A stretch of 64,000 nucleotides of DNA from an uncultured Pelagimonas sp. Its GTDB lineage: Bacteria; Pseudomonadota; Alphaproteobacteria; Rhodobacterales; Rhodobacteraceae. A program made the translations under genes and the position numbers. Positions 26,517-35,179 of the stretch are shown here, piece by piece. The DNA lies in contig NZ_CANMKO010000005.1 of assembly GCF_947498515.1 (NCBI RefSeq), forward strand, positions 124,001 through 188,000, given 5' to 3'. Below the pieces are notes generated by a model. It did not search any database. It saw only the letters and a program-made list of their open reading frames with translations, and was not told the DNA's origin. How positions within the stretch are numbered: position 1 is the stretch's first letter; every line of letters begins with the position of its first letter.

Positions 26517-27650
26517 CTAGCGAAAGATCGACGGACGCGCGTCCATCCATTTGCCATCCGCCTTGGCCGAAGCAACAGCCGTGTGTACGGCCGCCATTGA
26601 CCGCACGCCATCGGCGGCATTTGGCAATCCGTCACGGGTTTCGCCTGAAATCGCATCGGCTAAATCGCAATAGATATTGGCCACAGCAAGTGGAAACCCT
26701 TCGGGATGGGCGATGGACACGCGGCTTAGGCGCTGCGCATCTTCGTGAAGCCCACCTTCGCCCTTTTCGATGATCTGCGTGCGGCCACCAACCGGCGTAT
26801 AGATTAACTGGTTCGGCTGTTCCGATGCCCAACGAAGCCCGCCCGTTTCACCGAACACCTGAATATCAAACCCATGTTGGCGCCCGATCGCCACGGAAGA
26901 CGTCCAAAGCCGACCAACCGTGCCTTTGGCCATGCGGAAATTGACCATCGCGTCATCTTCCAACTCTCGGCTCGAAATCGTCGAGGCGAAATCCGCAGAG
27001 AGGGTTTCCACCTCATCATCGGCAATGAATCCAGCCATATGAAGCGCATGAATCCCGCAATCGGCGAACTGTCCGGACACCCCGGCCATGGCCGGATCAT
27101 AGCGCCAACGCACCCGCGGATTGTCGGCATCGGTCGCGTCGCCGTGGTGGCCGTGGCTAAAGTTGGTCACGACCAACCGCACCTTGCCAAGCTCACCATT
27201 ACGCACCATTGCGCGGGCCTGCCGCACCATCGGGTAGGCGCTGTAGCAGTAGTTAACAGCACAGATTTTCCCCGACTTTTCCGCGACTTTGACGATCTCT
27301 TCGCCTTCTTCCACCGTCATGGTCATCGGCTTTTCACAGAGCACATTGAACCCGGCCTCAAGAAAGGACTTGGTGATTTCGAAATGCGTGGAATTTGGCG
27401 TCGCCACCGTGACAAGATCAATCCGGTCATCGCGACCCTTTTCCCCCGCCAGCATCTCTTGCCAATTGCCATAGGCCCGGTCCGCAGCCACCCCAAGGCG
27501 TTGCGCGTATTCGCGCCCGACATCAGGGCGATGATCAAGCGCCCCCGCCGTCATTTCAAAACGACCATCGGCCAAAGCACCGAGACGATGGGCCGGGCCG
27601 ATCTGGCTGCCTTCGCCGCCACCGATCATACCCCATTTCAATTTGGTCAT
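26517..27650 (-). CDS. Gfo/Idh/MocA-family dehydrogenase
   Basis: A 377-residue NAD(P)-dependent oxidoreductase of the inositol dehydrogenase superfamily. N-terminal Rossmann motif GMIGGGEGSQIG, the EKP motif in LCEKPMTMT (Lys is catalytic in the family), and DCGIHALHMAGF carries the usual Asp/His pair. It is the last gene of a three-gene operon with a TIM-barrel enzyme and another Gfo/Idh/MocA gene, divergent from the iolD operon. Candidates are oxidation of scyllo- or chiro-inositol or of an inositol derivative. Exact substrate unknown. Confidence 0.85.
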   Translation of the reverse strand: MTKLKWGMIGGGEGSQIGPAHRLGALADGRFEMTAGALDHRPDVGREYAQRLGVAADRAYGNWQEMLAGEKGRDDRIDLVTVATPNSTHFEITKSFLEAGFNVLCEKPMTMTVEEGEEIVKVAEKSGKICAVNYCYSAYPMVRQARAMVRNGELGKVRLVVTNFSHGHHGDATDADNPRVRWRYDPAMAGVSGQFADCGIHALHMAGFIADDEVETLSADFASTISSRELEDDAMVNFRMAKGTVGRLWTSSVAIGRQHGFDIQVFGETGGLRWASEQPNQLIYTPVGGRTQIIEKGEGGLHEDAQRLSRVSIAHPEGFPLAVANIYCDLADAISGETRDGLPNAADGVRSMAAVHTAVASAKADGKWMDARPSIFR

Positions 27651-27669
27651 GGTGATGTCTCCCTAAACC

Positions 27670-28560
27670 TTAAAAGCCGATGCTTTGCAGATATTCACGG
27701 TTAAAACGGCTGTCTTCCATCGGTGTCACGTCCAGATTGGGGTCGCAATCCTGTTCAACCGTACACCAGCCTTCAAAACCAGCATCCAACAACACCTGAC
27801 GTACCGCAGGAAAATCAACATCCCCCTGCCCCAGTTTGCAAAAGATGCCCTGGCCGCAAGCGTCATAAAATCCGGTCCGATTGGAAATGACATCCGCCTT
27901 CACTTTGGGGTCGATGTCTTTGAAATGCATATAGGAAATGCGATTGATGTGTTTCTTCATAAACGCCACCGGGTCAAAGCCCGCATAGGAATGGTGGCCG
28001 GTGTCAAAACAGATCTTGAGGATGTTTTCAGCCACCTCGTCCAGCAACCGCTCTAGCTCGGGTTCGAAATCCATGAAGCCCGCCGCATGGGCATGAATGC
28101 CAACGGTGAGCCCATATTCTTCGGCCCCAATACGGGCAGATTCCGCGATGCGCCCTCGATAGGCGGCCCATTCGGCGGCATCCATTTGCTCCGCTTCACT
28201 TACGCGACCCGCAGTCGGGGCCCGGCGCGGCGAAATGGAATCGATCAACACCAAATGTTGAGCCCCATGCGCCTTGAGCGCCTTGGCGGTGCGATGTGTG
28301 GCGTCAAGCACGTCATCCCATGCGTCCGGGTCATGATAGGCCCGGAAAACCACGCCACCGATCAGCTCGAGATCATGTTCAGCCAAAGCATCACCCAGCT
28401 CAGCCGGATCCTCTGGCATAAAGCCAACCGGGCCCAATTCGATACCTTTGTATCCCGCCTCTGCGCATTCTTTCAGCACAGTTTTCCAGGCTGGATTGCG
28501 CGGGTCCTGAGCAAATTCCACACCCCAGGAACAGGGCGCATTACCTATTTTTATTGTCAT
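27670..28560 (-). CDS. TIM-barrel inosose dehydratase/isomerase (IolE-like)
   Basis: A 296-residue xylose-isomerase-like TIM barrel (AP_endonuc_2 family). Metal-binding residues are in IHAHAAGF, ICFDTGHHSYAG, YMHFKDID and the C-terminal VEQD. The start GNAPCSWGVEF is common in proteins encoded beside inositol genes. No other IolE candidate is present, so this is the best fit for 2-keto-myo-inositol dehydratase; an inosose isomerase (IolI/IolH-like) role is the alternative. It sits between the two Gfo/Idh/MocA genes with short gaps (19 and 18 bases). Confidence 0.78.
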   Translation of the reverse strand: MTIKIGNAPCSWGVEFAQDPRNPAWKTVLKECAEAGYKGIELGPVGFMPEDPAELGDALAEHDLELIGGVVFRAYHDPDAWDDVLDATHRTAKALKAHGAQHLVLIDSISPRRAPTAGRVSEAEQMDAAEWAAYRGRIAESARIGAEEYGLTVGIHAHAAGFMDFEPELERLLDEVAENILKICFDTGHHSYAGFDPVAFMKKHINRISYMHFKDIDPKVKADVISNRTGFYDACGQGIFCKLGQGDVDFPAVRQVLLDAGFEGWCTVEQDCDPNLDVTPMEDSRFNREYLQSIGF

Positions 28561-28578
28561 CTTGGGCGTCTCCGTTGC

Positions 28579-29682
28579 TCAAAACGTTGCGATGTCTTGC
28601 CACGTGCCATGCGTATGAGACACACGTGCTGCGGCGATGATTTGATTAACCTCATGACCATCCCGGAAGGTTGGCCAGATGTTGGTTTTGGTCTCAATGG
28701 CACGCAGAAAATCGCGTGCCTCGATGATGATTTGATCTTGGTAGCCGGTGCCATGACCCGGCCCGAGGCAAAAGGGCTCATAATCTGGATGTGCCGGTCC
28801 GGTTAGGATTTTGGTAAACCCCTGCGTGGCCTCGGGGCCTTCGCGGCGATAAAGCCAAAGGGCGTTTTGGTCTTCTTGATCAAAGCGGATCGCGCCCTTG
28901 GTGCCCGTCACCTCATAGGCGTAGCCCATTTTGCGACCGGTTGCGACACGGCTAAAGAACATCTGCCCCATGGCACCGTTTTCAAACCGCACCATCATTT
29001 GCGCATGATCGTCATTGGTGACGGCACCACCGGGGCGCGTTTGGTGAACCGTTTCAATCTCGGCCATCACCCGTGTCATCGGCCCCATCAAGGCCAAGGC
29101 ACCATTGATCATATGCGGTGCCAAATCGCCCATGGTCCCATTGGCATCGCCACTGGTTCTCCAGGTTGCCGGGGCGTTGGGATCGGCTAGAAAATCCTCG
29201 GTATGTTCGCCTCGGAACATGGTGATGTCCCCAATGGCTCCGTCCGAAATCAGCTGGCGGGCAAATTGGCTTGCCGGGGTGCGGATGTAGTTAAATCCGA
29301 TCATGTTGATGCAATGATGCGCCTCTGCGGCCTGCATCATCGCGGCGCTGTCGTCGATCGAAGCGCCCAGAGGTTTTTCGCAAAACACTGGCTTGCCAAG
29401 CGCAAAAGCCGCTTCGGCGATGGCCCTATGGGTTTCCTGTGGCGAGGCGATCACAATTGCCTCGACCTTTGGATCAGAAACCAGAGTTTGCCAGTTACCG
29501 GTCCCGTGGGCAAAGCCATAGGCGGTGCGATATCGCTCGGCGCTCGCCTCATTTGACGCACAGATCATCTCAAGCCGGGGGCGCAATCCGGTGTTGAACA
29601 CTGCGCCAACCGCAGACATGGCAACCGAATGGGCCTTACCCATATAGCCGCCACCTATGATTCCGATGCCGATTTCCGCCAT
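28579..29682 (-). CDS. Gfo/Idh/MocA-family dehydrogenase, first gene of the leftward iol operon
   Basis: A 367-residue NAD(P)-dependent oxidoreductase. Rossmann motif GIIGGGYMGKAH, EKP motif in FCEKPLGAS, and the Asp/His catalytic region GDLAPHMINGAL. The start at 29682 has GAGGT upstream and begins with the typical MAEIGIGIIGGGYMG; an open frame reaching to 29826 is only the extension into the promoter. It is transcribed from the region carrying LacI operator 2. Its paralogue is at 26517-27650 and a third, IolG-like, at 35180-36178. Substrate unknown, probably an inositol isomer. Confidence 0.85.
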   Translation of the reverse strand: MAEIGIGIIGGGYMGKAHSVAMSAVGAVFNTGLRPRLEMICASNEASAERYRTAYGFAHGTGNWQTLVSDPKVEAIVIASPQETHRAIAEAAFALGKPVFCEKPLGASIDDSAAMMQAAEAHHCINMIGFNYIRTPASQFARQLISDGAIGDITMFRGEHTEDFLADPNAPATWRTSGDANGTMGDLAPHMINGALALMGPMTRVMAEIETVHQTRPGGAVTNDDHAQMMVRFENGAMGQMFFSRVATGRKMGYAYEVTGTKGAIRFDQEDQNALWLYRREGPEATQGFTKILTGPAHPDYEPFCLGPGHGTGYQDQIIIEARDFLRAIETKTNIWPTFRDGHEVNQIIAAARVSHTHGTWQDIATF

Positions 29683-29708
29683 CTTGACCTCGCCATTTTG
29701 AAATTCGC

Positions 29709-29735
29709 TTTGCAATTTGTTGCAACCGGTTGCAA
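29709..29735. promoter_or_regulatory. LacI-type operator 2 with extra half site
   Basis: TTGCAACCGGTTGCAA (29720-29735) is a perfect 16-bp palindrome, identical to the core of operator 1; a further TTTGCAA half site lies at 29709-29715. It is placed between the divergent genes starting at 29682 and 29814, so one bound repressor could silence both operons. Confidence 0.85.
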
Positions 29736-29813
29736 AATCAGTATCGTGAGATTCGAAAACTCGCAAGCTGCATTCGGCATTGTGCCGAAATTTCCCAAAG
29801 GGGTCGCGCTGAC

Positions 29814-31685
29814 ATGACATCGACAACAGACACCATTCGCCTAACGACGGCGCAGGCGATTATTCGCTGGCTTTCCAATCAGTTCATCGAGATTGATGGC
29901 ACGGAAATGCGCCTGTGTGGTGGCGGATTTGGTATATTTGGCCACGGCAATGTGACCTGCTTGGGCGAGGCGCTTTACAACGTCCAAGACGAGCTCCCGC
30001 TCTATCGTGGTCAAAACGAACAAAGCATGGGATTCGCCGCCGCGGGCTATGCCAAACAGTGGTTGCGCCAACGTTTTATGTTCTGCACCGCCAGCGCCGG
30101 ACCGGGCACGTCCAACCTTGTGACAAGCGCCGCCTTGGCCCATGCCAACCGCCTTCCGATGTTGCTTTTGTGCGGGGATACCTATGCGACCCGTCTGCCC
30201 GATCCCGTCTTGCAACAGATGGAGAATTTCAATGACCCGACCTTTGGGGTCAATGACGCATTCAAACCCGTTGTGCGCTATTGGGATCGCATCACCCATC
30301 CGGCACAAGTCATCCAATCCCTGCCCGCCGCCATCGCAACCCTGCTTGATCCCGGCGATTGTGGCCCCGCCTTCATTGGCCTGCCTCAGGATGTGCAAGG
30401 CTGGACCTATGATTACCCGGCTGTGTTCTTTGAGAAAAAGCTACACCGCATTCGCCGCGTCACCCCAGATGCCGATGAAATCGCTGATGCTGCCGCGTTG
30501 CTCAAATCCGCCAAGCGCCCAATGATCATCGCCGGGGGCGGTGTTCAGTACTCGCGCGCCGTGGCCGAACTCACCGCATTCGCCGAAGCGCATCAGATAC
30601 CGGTTGTCGAAACCATCGCCGGTCGGGCCAATTTGGTCAACGAGCACGCGTTAAACATCGGACCTATTGGTGTCACCGGCTCGAACTCTGCCAATTCTGT
30701 TGCCGAAAAAGCCGATGTGATTGTCGCCGTTGGCACCCGGTTACAGGATTTTACAACCGGGTCTTGGACGGCATTTGCCCAAGATGCACGGTTTATCTCA
30801 ATCAATGCGGCGCGCCATGATGCGGGCAAGCACATGTCGCTACCGGTTGTGGGGGACGCCAAATTGGCGCTTAACGCCTTGGCCGAGGCTGTTTCTGGGT
30901 ATCAAACCCCGCAAGACTGGACGCAACTCGCCCAAGACGAACGCAAGTCGTGGGACGCATATGTCGCGGAAAACGTCAAACCCGGCAATCGGCCCAATTC
31001 CTATGCTCAGGCCATCGGCGTGGTGAACGCCCTTTGTGACAAACGCGATCGCGTGGTTGCCGCGGCCGGTGGTTTGCCCGCCGAAGTCACCGCCAATTGG
31101 CGCACATTGGATATCGGCACCGTTGATGTTGAGTTCGGCTTTAGCTGTATGGGCTATGAAATCGCCGGAGCCTGGGGTGCCCGCATCGCCCAAGCCGAAC
31201 AGGAACCAGACCGCGACACCATCACTTTTTGCGGTGACGGGTCCTATATGATGCTGAACTCCGATCTGTACTCTTCGGTTCTTAGCCAAAAGAAGCTCAT
31301 TGTGATGCTGCTCGACAATGGCGGCTTTGCCGTCATCAACAAGCTGCAAAACAATTCCGGGAATGAAAGCTTCAACAACCTGATTGCCGATTGCCCGACC
31401 GTAACCAACCCGTTTGCCGTGGATTTCGTGGCGCACGCTGCATCGATGGGGGCCGTTTCGGAACGCGTTGAAAACCCCGCTGACCTTGCCGAGGCGTTCA
31501 AACGCGCCAAAGCCAGCGACAAAACCTATGTCATCGTGATGAATGTCGATGCCTATGAAGGCTGGACCACCGAAGGCCACACATGGTGGGAATGCGGCAC
31601 CCCTCATATCACCGAAAGCGACCGTGTCCGCGAGGCCCATTTGGACTGGGAACAGGGTCGCGCCAATCAACGGAGGGGTGTCTAA
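29814..31685 (+). CDS. iolD: 3D-(3,5/4)-trihydroxycyclohexane-1,2-dione hydrolase
   Basis: A 623-residue thiamine-diphosphate enzyme that opens the ring of the dione produced by IolE, giving 5-deoxyglucuronate. The N-terminal catalytic Glu lies in YRGQNEQSMGFAAAGYA; the ThDP motif begins GDGSYMMLN and ends with LLDN. Start at 29814 is preceded by AAAGGGG; the open frame extends to a TTG at 29730 inside the operator, which cannot be the real start. The stop overlaps the next gene by one base. First gene of the rightward iol operon. Confidence 0.93.
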   Translation: MTSTTDTIRLTTAQAIIRWLSNQFIEIDGTEMRLCGGGFGIFGHGNVTCLGEALYNVQDELPLYRGQNEQSMGFAAAGYAKQWLRQRFMFCTASAGPGTSNLVTSAALAHANRLPMLLLCGDTYATRLPDPVLQQMENFNDPTFGVNDAFKPVVRYWDRITHPAQVIQSLPAAIATLLDPGDCGPAFIGLPQDVQGWTYDYPAVFFEKKLHRIRRVTPDADEIADAAALLKSAKRPMIIAGGGVQYSRAVAELTAFAEAHQIPVVETIAGRANLVNEHALNIGPIGVTGSNSANSVAEKADVIVAVGTRLQDFTTGSWTAFAQDARFISINAARHDAGKHMSLPVVGDAKLALNALAEAVSGYQTPQDWTQLAQDERKSWDAYVAENVKPGNRPNSYAQAIGVVNALCDKRDRVVAAAGGLPAEVTANWRTLDIGTVDVEFGFSCMGYEIAGAWGARIAQAEQEPDRDTITFCGDGSYMMLNSDLYSSVLSQKKLIVMLLDNGGFAVINKLQNNSGNESFNNLIADCPTVTNPFAVDFVAHAASMGAVSERVENPADLAEAFKRAKASDKTYVIVMNVDAYEGWTTEGHTWWECGTPHITESDRVREAHLDWEQGRANQRRGV

Positions 31686-32524
31686 TGCGCCGCTTTACCG
31701 CCCAAACCGCCACCCCCGATGACGTTGTTCATGAGCTGTTGCATGGCGGTGGGGCCGTGGCGATTTCCGGCCTCTTTTCACCAGAAGAGATTGCCGACGC
31801 CCGCGCCATCATCATGGAGCATTCCGAGGCAGAAACACCCAAGGTCACACATTTTCAAGGCTCCGCCGAAGAAACCGGTCAGCTCAAACTGCAACGCCGG
31901 GTTTGGAATTTATTGGCCAAGGGGGAGGTGTTTTCGCGCATGGCGGCGCATCCGGTTTTGATGGATATCCTGCGGGCCTTTCTTGGCACTGAATTCATCA
32001 TGGGGTCGATTGCGGCCAACCGCATTTTGCCCGGTGGCCCCGGCCAAGAACCCCATGTCGACTATCCCTATTGGGATTTTCACAAACCCGAAACACACCC
32101 GGTTGGCTTTAACGGATCCTTTCCGATGAATGCACAGGTCTCCGTTCTTCTTGACCCGTTCACCAAAGAAAGCGGGGCCACCGGATACCTTCCTGGAAGC
32201 CAAAAAGAGCTGCGTTATCCCACCGCCGAGGACAAGTTTTTTGATCGCTGTGAGCAAATGCTCGGCGAACCGGGCGATGTCGCGTTGTTTTATGGGGTGA
32301 CTTGGCATTGCGCCATGCCCAACAAAGCCGATCATGACCGCAGTGCCGTGTTGATCCAATATCTGCCGAAATGGGTCAAACCCATGGAAGACATGCCAGC
32401 GGCGCTCCCCCAATCCTTTCTTGAACAAGCCAGCCCGGACATGCGCCAATTGCTCGGCCTGAATTACCCCTATCCAGAGGTTCTGGATGCCGCAAAAGCG
32501 GGCAATACCGAGGGCCGCACATGA
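31685..32524 (+). CDS. Phytanoyl-CoA dioxygenase (PhyH) family Fe(II)/2-oxoglutarate oxygenase
   Basis: A 279-residue protein of the PhyH fold. The facial triad is visible as H124-x-D126 (EPHVDYPYWD) and H208 (TWHCAMPNKADHDRSAV), with R219 as the 2-oxoglutarate ligand. Strong ribosome site GGAGGGG; one-base overlap with iolD and 4-base overlap with iolC, so it is translated as part of the iol operon. This enzyme is not part of the standard inositol pathway. Oxidative demethylation of O-methyl-inositols (pinitol-like) or hydroxylation of another inositol derivative would fit, but this is only inference. Confidence 0.85.
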   Translation: MRRFTAQTATPDDVVHELLHGGGAVAISGLFSPEEIADARAIIMEHSEAETPKVTHFQGSAEETGQLKLQRRVWNLLAKGEVFSRMAAHPVLMDILRAFLGTEFIMGSIAANRILPGGPGQEPHVDYPYWDFHKPETHPVGFNGSFPMNAQVSVLLDPFTKESGATGYLPGSQKELRYPTAEDKFFDRCEQMLGEPGDVALFYGVTWHCAMPNKADHDRSAVLIQYLPKWVKPMEDMPAALPQSFLEQASPDMRQLLGLNYPYPEVLDAAKAGNTEGRT

Positions 32525-33498
32525 ACCTGATCGACGGCATTCGCCAAGGCAACTTCGCAGTCTTTGGACGCGCGGGAATGGACATGTTCGCCGACCCACC
32601 GGGCACCAAGGCCGAACACGCCGAAACGTTCAAAGCCGACTTGGGAGGTTCCTCGGCCAATATCTGCGCGGGCCTGTGCAAACTTGGCATGAAATCGGCG
32701 CTTGTCACCTCTGTTTCCAACGATACGGTGGGGCGGTTTTGCACCAACAAGCTCAACGGGTACGGCGTTGATACGCAATATATCCGGGTTCTGGATGGCG
32801 AATATCGCATTTCCCTCGCCGTTTATGAAAGCACGATGGATGACTTTCAGCTATGTATTTACCGCAACAACGCCGTGGATTTTCAGGTCACCAACGAAGA
32901 CGTGGATCGGGTTGATTATAGCAGTTTCGGCGCGCTGATAACCGCCGGAACGGTTTTTGCCGCCGAGCCCTCGCGCAGCTCAACATTCAAGGCGTTTGAA
33001 AACGCGCGCACCGCCGGCATTCCGGTGATTTTTGACATCGACTATCGCCCCTATAGCTGGCCCTCGGCCGAGGTGGCGGCGGACGTCCTGTCGCGCGCTG
33101 GCGAAGAAAGCGATCTGATTGTCGGCAATGACGAAGAGTTCGGATTTATGGCCGGTGGGATCGACAAAGGGTTGGACAAGGCTCGCGAACTGGCCGCCAA
33201 AGGCAAGTTCATTATTTACAAAATGGGTCAAGAAGGGGCGATAACACTATGGAAGGGCGAAGAAATTCGCACCGGAATCTACCCGGCTGTTGCGGTAAAA
33301 CCCAACGGGGCCGGTGACAGTTTCATGGCCGGTCTTTTGGCCGGTATCGCCGAAGGCCGCCCAATAAAAGAAGCGGTCCTACGCGGGTCTGCCTGCGCCT
33401 CGATTGTGGTCAGCAAGCCGGGCTGCGCCCCTTCCATGCCAACAACATCTCAGCTGGACGCGTTTCTTGCCACGCAGTCCGGTCCAACAGGATCTTAA
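32521..33498 (+). CDS. iolC: 5-dehydro-2-deoxygluconokinase (PfkB family)
   Basis: A 325-residue ribokinase-like sugar kinase that phosphorylates 2-deoxy-5-keto-gluconate. PfkB signature 1 is in the region DLGGSSANICAGLCKLG; signature 2 is NGAGDSFMAGLL with catalytic D266. The N-terminus FAVFGRAGMDMFADPPGT is characteristic of IolC. The ATG overlaps the preceding stop by 4 bases (ATGA) and iolB follows after 10 bases. Confidence 0.92.
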   Translation: MNLIDGIRQGNFAVFGRAGMDMFADPPGTKAEHAETFKADLGGSSANICAGLCKLGMKSALVTSVSNDTVGRFCTNKLNGYGVDTQYIRVLDGEYRISLAVYESTMDDFQLCIYRNNAVDFQVTNEDVDRVDYSSFGALITAGTVFAAEPSRSSTFKAFENARTAGIPVIFDIDYRPYSWPSAEVAADVLSRAGEESDLIVGNDEEFGFMAGGIDKGLDKARELAAKGKFIIYKMGQEGAITLWKGEEIRTGIYPAVAVKPNGAGDSFMAGLLAGIAEGRPIKEAVLRGSACASIVVSKPGCAPSMPTTSQLDAFLATQSGPTGS

Positions 33499-33508
33499 AG
33501 GAAACGCT

Positions 33509-34351
33509 ATGCACATTGCGCCGTTTGACAACCAAAACAAACCCATCGTCGATGCCGATGATGATCTGGTGCCGCTGAACTATTTCAACATCGTAAAGCT
33601 ACGCAAAGGCGAGACCTTTGAATACGCCGTGCCGGGATATGAAACCTGTGTGGTTCCCGCCACCGGAACCGTCGATGTCGAGGTTGATGGGGCGTTCTAT
33701 CCTGATCTCGGCCTGCGTACCGAAGATGTCTGGGATAGTGACCCAGAAGGGGTTTATGTGCCGGTGGGGGCCAAAGTGCGCATCACCTGCAAAACCGACG
33801 CCACTGAAACCTTTATTGCCGGGGCGAAATACGACAAGGTTCTAGAACCCTTTGACGTGCGCGCCGCCGATCTCGACACCGTGCAATACGGGTCGGACGA
33901 CACCAAAACTCATCGCAAAATCAAACACATCCTTGGCACAAAATACCATGACAAGGTCGGCCGTCTCTTGGTGTCCGAATTGTTCACCGTCGGCGAAGGC
34001 GGCTGGTCTGGGTTTCCAAGCCATAAACACGACACCGACCGTCTTCCCGATGAAACCCGGCACGACGAAACCTACAACTTTCGGTTCAAGCCCAACTACG
34101 GCTCGGGTGTTCAGATGTTGCAACGCGAAGACAACAAACCCGGTGATGCCTATCACATCATGGATGGGTCCACGGTTATGATCGACAAAGGCTATCACCC
34201 CTGTGCGGTGCTTCCCGGGTATCAGATGTATTACTTTACCATTCTGGGTGGACTCACGCAGCGCAGTTTGAAGCAATATTTCCAACCCACACATGAGGCA
34301 CAGCTGCATACGATTCCGGGCATCATGGACATGGTGGCCAAGTTCAAATGA
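33509..34351 (+). CDS. iolB: 5-deoxy-glucuronate isomerase
   Basis: A 280-residue bicupin isomerase converting 5-deoxy-glucuronate to 2-deoxy-5-keto-gluconate. The family signature GGWSGFPSHKHD is present (metal-binding His), as are ETYNFRFKP and the C-terminal YYFTILGG. The ATG at 33509 has AAAGGA; the reading frame extends upstream into iolC but without signals. The last 4 bases overlap the iolJ start. Confidence 0.93.
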   Translation: MHIAPFDNQNKPIVDADDDLVPLNYFNIVKLRKGETFEYAVPGYETCVVPATGTVDVEVDGAFYPDLGLRTEDVWDSDPEGVYVPVGAKVRITCKTDATETFIAGAKYDKVLEPFDVRAADLDTVQYGSDDTKTHRKIKHILGTKYHDKVGRLLVSELFTVGEGGWSGFPSHKHDTDRLPDETRHDETYNFRFKPNYGSGVQMLQREDNKPGDAYHIMDGSTVMIDKGYHPCAVLPGYQMYYFTILGGLTQRSLKQYFQPTHEAQLHTIPGIMDMVAKFK

Positions 34352-35178
34352 GCCTTGTTACACTTGCAGATGTCCTGCAACCCGCTCTGAAAAATGGCTA
34401 CGCAGTGGCCGGTTTGGTCACGCTTGGCTGGGAAGACATGCGGGCCTTTGTTGCCGCCGCCGAGGCCGAAAACTGCCCGGTGATCTTGCAAGCCGGGCCA
34501 AGTTGCCGGGCCCATACCCCATTGCCGGTTTTGGGAAAAATGTTCCGCCACTTGGCCGAAGCCGCCAGCGTTCCGGTTGTTGCCCATTTGGACCACGGAT
34601 ACACCTCTGACGAATGCCGCGAGGCCATCGACAGCGGCTTTACCTCGGTGATGTTTGACGGGTCACGCAAACCGCTTGCCGAGAATATTGCCGAAACCCG
34701 CGCCATTGTTGAGATGGCGCATTCTGCGGGTGTGTCTTGTGAGGGCGAGATTGGGTTTGTCGGCTATTCGGGTGGCGAAAACTCGGCCGGAACAGACCCC
34801 AAAGAGGCCGCGCAATTCGCGGTGGAAACCGGCGTCGATGCGATGGCCATTTCGGTTGGCAATGTCCATTTGCAACAACAAGATGGTGCCGGGCTTGATG
34901 AAGAACGCATTCACGCCATCCAAGCCATTACAACCGTTCCGTTGGTTATTCACGGCGGGTCCGGCGTTCCTATGGCCCAACGCACGGCTTTGGCGCGCGG
35001 CTCTCATATCTGCAAATTCAACATCGGAACCGAGCTGCGGATGGCCTTTGGTGAGGCCCTGCGCGATGCGGTCACGCGAGACCCAGATCGCTTTGACCGG
35101 GTCCAGATTTTAAGCGAAACACATGATCCGGTGGTGGCCGCGGCCCGCCGTGTGCTTAGCGCGTTCAAGGGGGCTTGA
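34348..35178 (+). CDS. iolJ: Class II aldolase, 6-phospho-5-dehydro-2-deoxy-gluconate aldolase type
   Basis: A 276-residue class II (zinc) fructose-bisphosphate-aldolase-like enzyme, which would split the phosphorylated keto-deoxy-gluconate into malonate semialdehyde and dihydroxyacetone phosphate. Active-site motifs: HLDHGYT (Asp and metal His), CEGEIGF, VIHGGSG (metal His) and CKFNIGTELRMAF. Overlaps iolB by 4 bases. The enzyme for the next step, methylmalonate-semialdehyde dehydrogenase (IolA), is not in the window. Confidence 0.9.
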   Translation: MSLVTLADVLQPALKNGYAVAGLVTLGWEDMRAFVAAAEAENCPVILQAGPSCRAHTPLPVLGKMFRHLAEAASVPVVAHLDHGYTSDECREAIDSGFTSVMFDGSRKPLAENIAETRAIVEMAHSAGVSCEGEIGFVGYSGGENSAGTDPKEAAQFAVETGVDAMAISVGNVHLQQQDGAGLDEERIHAIQAITTVPLVIHGGSGVPMAQRTALARGSHICKFNIGTELRMAFGEALRDAVTRDPDRFDRVQILSETHDPVVAAARRVLSAFKGA

Positions 35179-35179
35179 A

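Noticed and set aside
30840-31670. 276-codon open frame opposite iolD
   Set aside because: Antisense shadow; iolD is intact with all catalytic motifs and the shadow has no homology-like pattern.
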